A DNA stretch of 64,000 nt, from assembly GCA_014237395.1 (NCBI GenBank), contig JABZFP010000041.1, positions 565,493 to 629,492 of the forward strand, written 5' to 3'. Source of the DNA: Desulfobacteraceae bacterium. Its GTDB lineage: Bacteria > Desulfobacterota > Desulfobacteria > Desulfobacterales > UBA5852. Below are positions 63,441 to 64,000 of this stretch, piece by piece (position 1 is the first letter of the stretch; each line of letters starts with the position of its first letter). The notes below the pieces were generated by a model that was given only the letters and a program-made list of their open reading frames with translations, did no database searches and was not told where the DNA came from. The translations under genes were made by a program, and so were the position numbers.

Positions 63441-63827
63441 ATGAAAAAATCATTTAAAGAAAAACTTAAAGAATACAAATCTGCCTTCTACCATGGAAAA
63501 GCATTTAGAAGGATGGAAATTGGTAAATTTGAAAGTGCAGCCAAAATTTTAGAATCTATATGCCGTGACAATCCAAGAGAGCCAGGCAATGAAATTTCCT
63601 ATTATTTCATCGGTCAATGCTATTTTCGAATGGGAAAAATTGACCTTGCGATAAATTGGCTTTCAAAAGCATATGATCTTTTTAATATAAAACTCATTGA
63701 GAATAGAAGTTACAGGTATTTACGAAATTATAGAGATATGCTCCAGATGTATTGCAAAGCTTTAAGAATAAATGGTGAAACTGCTTTAGCTGATAAATTA
63801 ATTTATGAAAAAGATTTCGGCAGTTAA
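63441..63827 (+). CDS. Cassette 8: TPR-like protein
   Basis: 128 residues from ATG 63441. The segment AKILESICRDNPREPGNEISYYFIGQCYFRMGKIDLAINWLSKAYDL reads as TPR-type helical repeats (pattern A/G-Y-x..A). No other domain. The frame start at 63381 falls inside attC7 and is rejected. Probably an interaction protein; partner unknown. Confidence 0.75.
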   Translation: MKKSFKEKLKEYKSAFYHGKAFRRMEIGKFESAAKILESICRDNPREPGNEISYYFIGQCYFRMGKIDLAINWLSKAYDLFNIKLIENRSYRYLRNYRDMLQMYCKALRINGETALADKLIYEKDFGS

Positions 63828-63889
63828 CCTCTGGCTGTAGTGGATTCGGTCCGCTGCGCGTCCCTCACCAGTAAGCCAAGACGTTATGT
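63822..63889 (+). repeat. attC8
   Basis: 68 bp from AGTTAACC to GTTATGT (63883-63889). Arm CTCTGGCTG / AGCCAAG. Similar to attC4, suggesting these two cassettes have related recombination histories. Confidence 0.85.
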
Positions 63890-63913
63890 GTTTCGAATTC
63901 GAGAGTAGCCTAA

Positions 63914-64000
63914 ATGAAAATTGACAGTGGCGCGCTTAGGTCAATCAGATTAATAAGAAAGTTCCAATTTTGGCTTCTGATTTTGGCGATTCCATTTTTA
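63914..64000 (+). CDS. Cassette 9: partial hypothetical protein
   Basis: At least 29 codons from ATG 63914, starting MKIDSGALRSIRLIRKFQFW then a hydrophobic run (LLILAIPFL), so probably a membrane helix near the N-terminus. Truncated by the window edge; no family call possible. Confidence 0.5.
   Translation, partial: MKIDSGALRSIRLIRKFQFWLLILAIPFL

Larger units (their letters stand above)
57760..64000 (+). mobile_element. Chromosomal (sedentary) integron with at least nine gene cassettes, running off the right edge
   Basis: IntI is followed by nine cassettes on the same strand, each ending at an attC site whose R' core is GTTATGT/C, GTTGTGC, GTTATAC or GTTAACT. Recombination points would be at 59961, 60795, 61370, 61769, 62238, 62841, 63419 and 63883. 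The cassettes are clearly A+T-richer than the host block upstream. No other intI, resistance gene or transposon end was seen. An array in the same direction as intI is the inverted layout known from a few spirochaetes and planctomycetes; class 1 integrons have intI divergent. Confidence 0.9.

Noticed and set aside
57051..64000. CRISPR-like repeat array or antibiotic resistance cassette
   Set aside because: The repeats are attC sites with pairing arms, not short identical direct repeats with spacers; no known resistance gene was recognised.

Overview
The window is a bacterial chromosome segment. The likely host is a sulfate-reducer-type Desulfobacterota (Desulfosarcina/Desulfobacteraceae-like). 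This is inferred from the translation operon order, a response-regulator-type cysteine tail (C-S-Y-C-K-x-I-R-D-D-K-G-Y-W-N) usual in that group, HD-GYP/PilZ signalling genes, and moderately GC-rich housekeeping DNA. No rRNA genes, CRISPR arrays or transposases were seen.

Layout. (1) About 1-2.7 kb: dgt with a cysteine-cluster gene on the minus strand, then an HsdR-N-like protein and a nucleoside deaminase. (2) About 2.7-21.4 kb: a dense plus-strand block for gene expression: infC (start codon apparently ATA), rpmI, rplT, pheS, pheT, a MerR regulator, tRNA-Gly(CCC) with a near-consensus promoter, rimP, nusA, infB, a DUF503 gene, rbfA, nrnA, truB, rpsO, pnp, an M16 protease, dut and a YycJ-like hydrolase. 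(3) 21.7-25.8 kb: a c-di-GMP pair, a PilZ-type receptor with a large C-terminal domain followed by a V4R-like/GAF/HD-GYP phosphodiesterase. (4) 25.9-38.9 kb: metabolic and accessory genes on both strands: radical SAM, enolase superfamily, DJ-1, acyl-ACP thioesterase, CBS-ACT, MFS, a ParM-like actin, LUD, aldo-keto reductase, dienoyl-CoA isomerase-like, class IV aminotransferase and thioredoxin reductase. (5) 39.4-57.0 kb: a glycosyltransferase with a tiny cysteine-rich gene, HtpX, a five-repeat S1 protein, a CoA-transferase/GNAT fusion, an exported protein, a second cysteine-cluster protein, a GAF protein, an amidohydrolase, a free-standing pyruvate kinase C-domain, TrmL-like methylase, ClpB, a PDC sensor and a FabH-like synthase, with several palindromic repeats between genes.

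(6) 57.7-64.0 kb, running off the right edge: a sedentary chromosomal integron. An IntI-type tyrosine recombinase is followed by at least nine A+T-rich gene cassettes, all on the plus strand, separated by eight recognisable attC sites (57 to about 130 bp). Two features stand out. The integrase points the same way as its cassettes (inverted relative to classical class 1 integrons), and it carries what looks like a second, extra N-terminal core-binding domain. The cassettes encode an HNH-like protein, an SF0329-like protein, a GNAT acetyltransferase, a TPR-like protein, small membrane proteins and unknowns, each with little or no ribosome binding site. This is the most interesting part of the window.

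Coordinates come from reading the sequence by eye. Domain calls rest on recognised motifs and general family knowledge, not on database searches.
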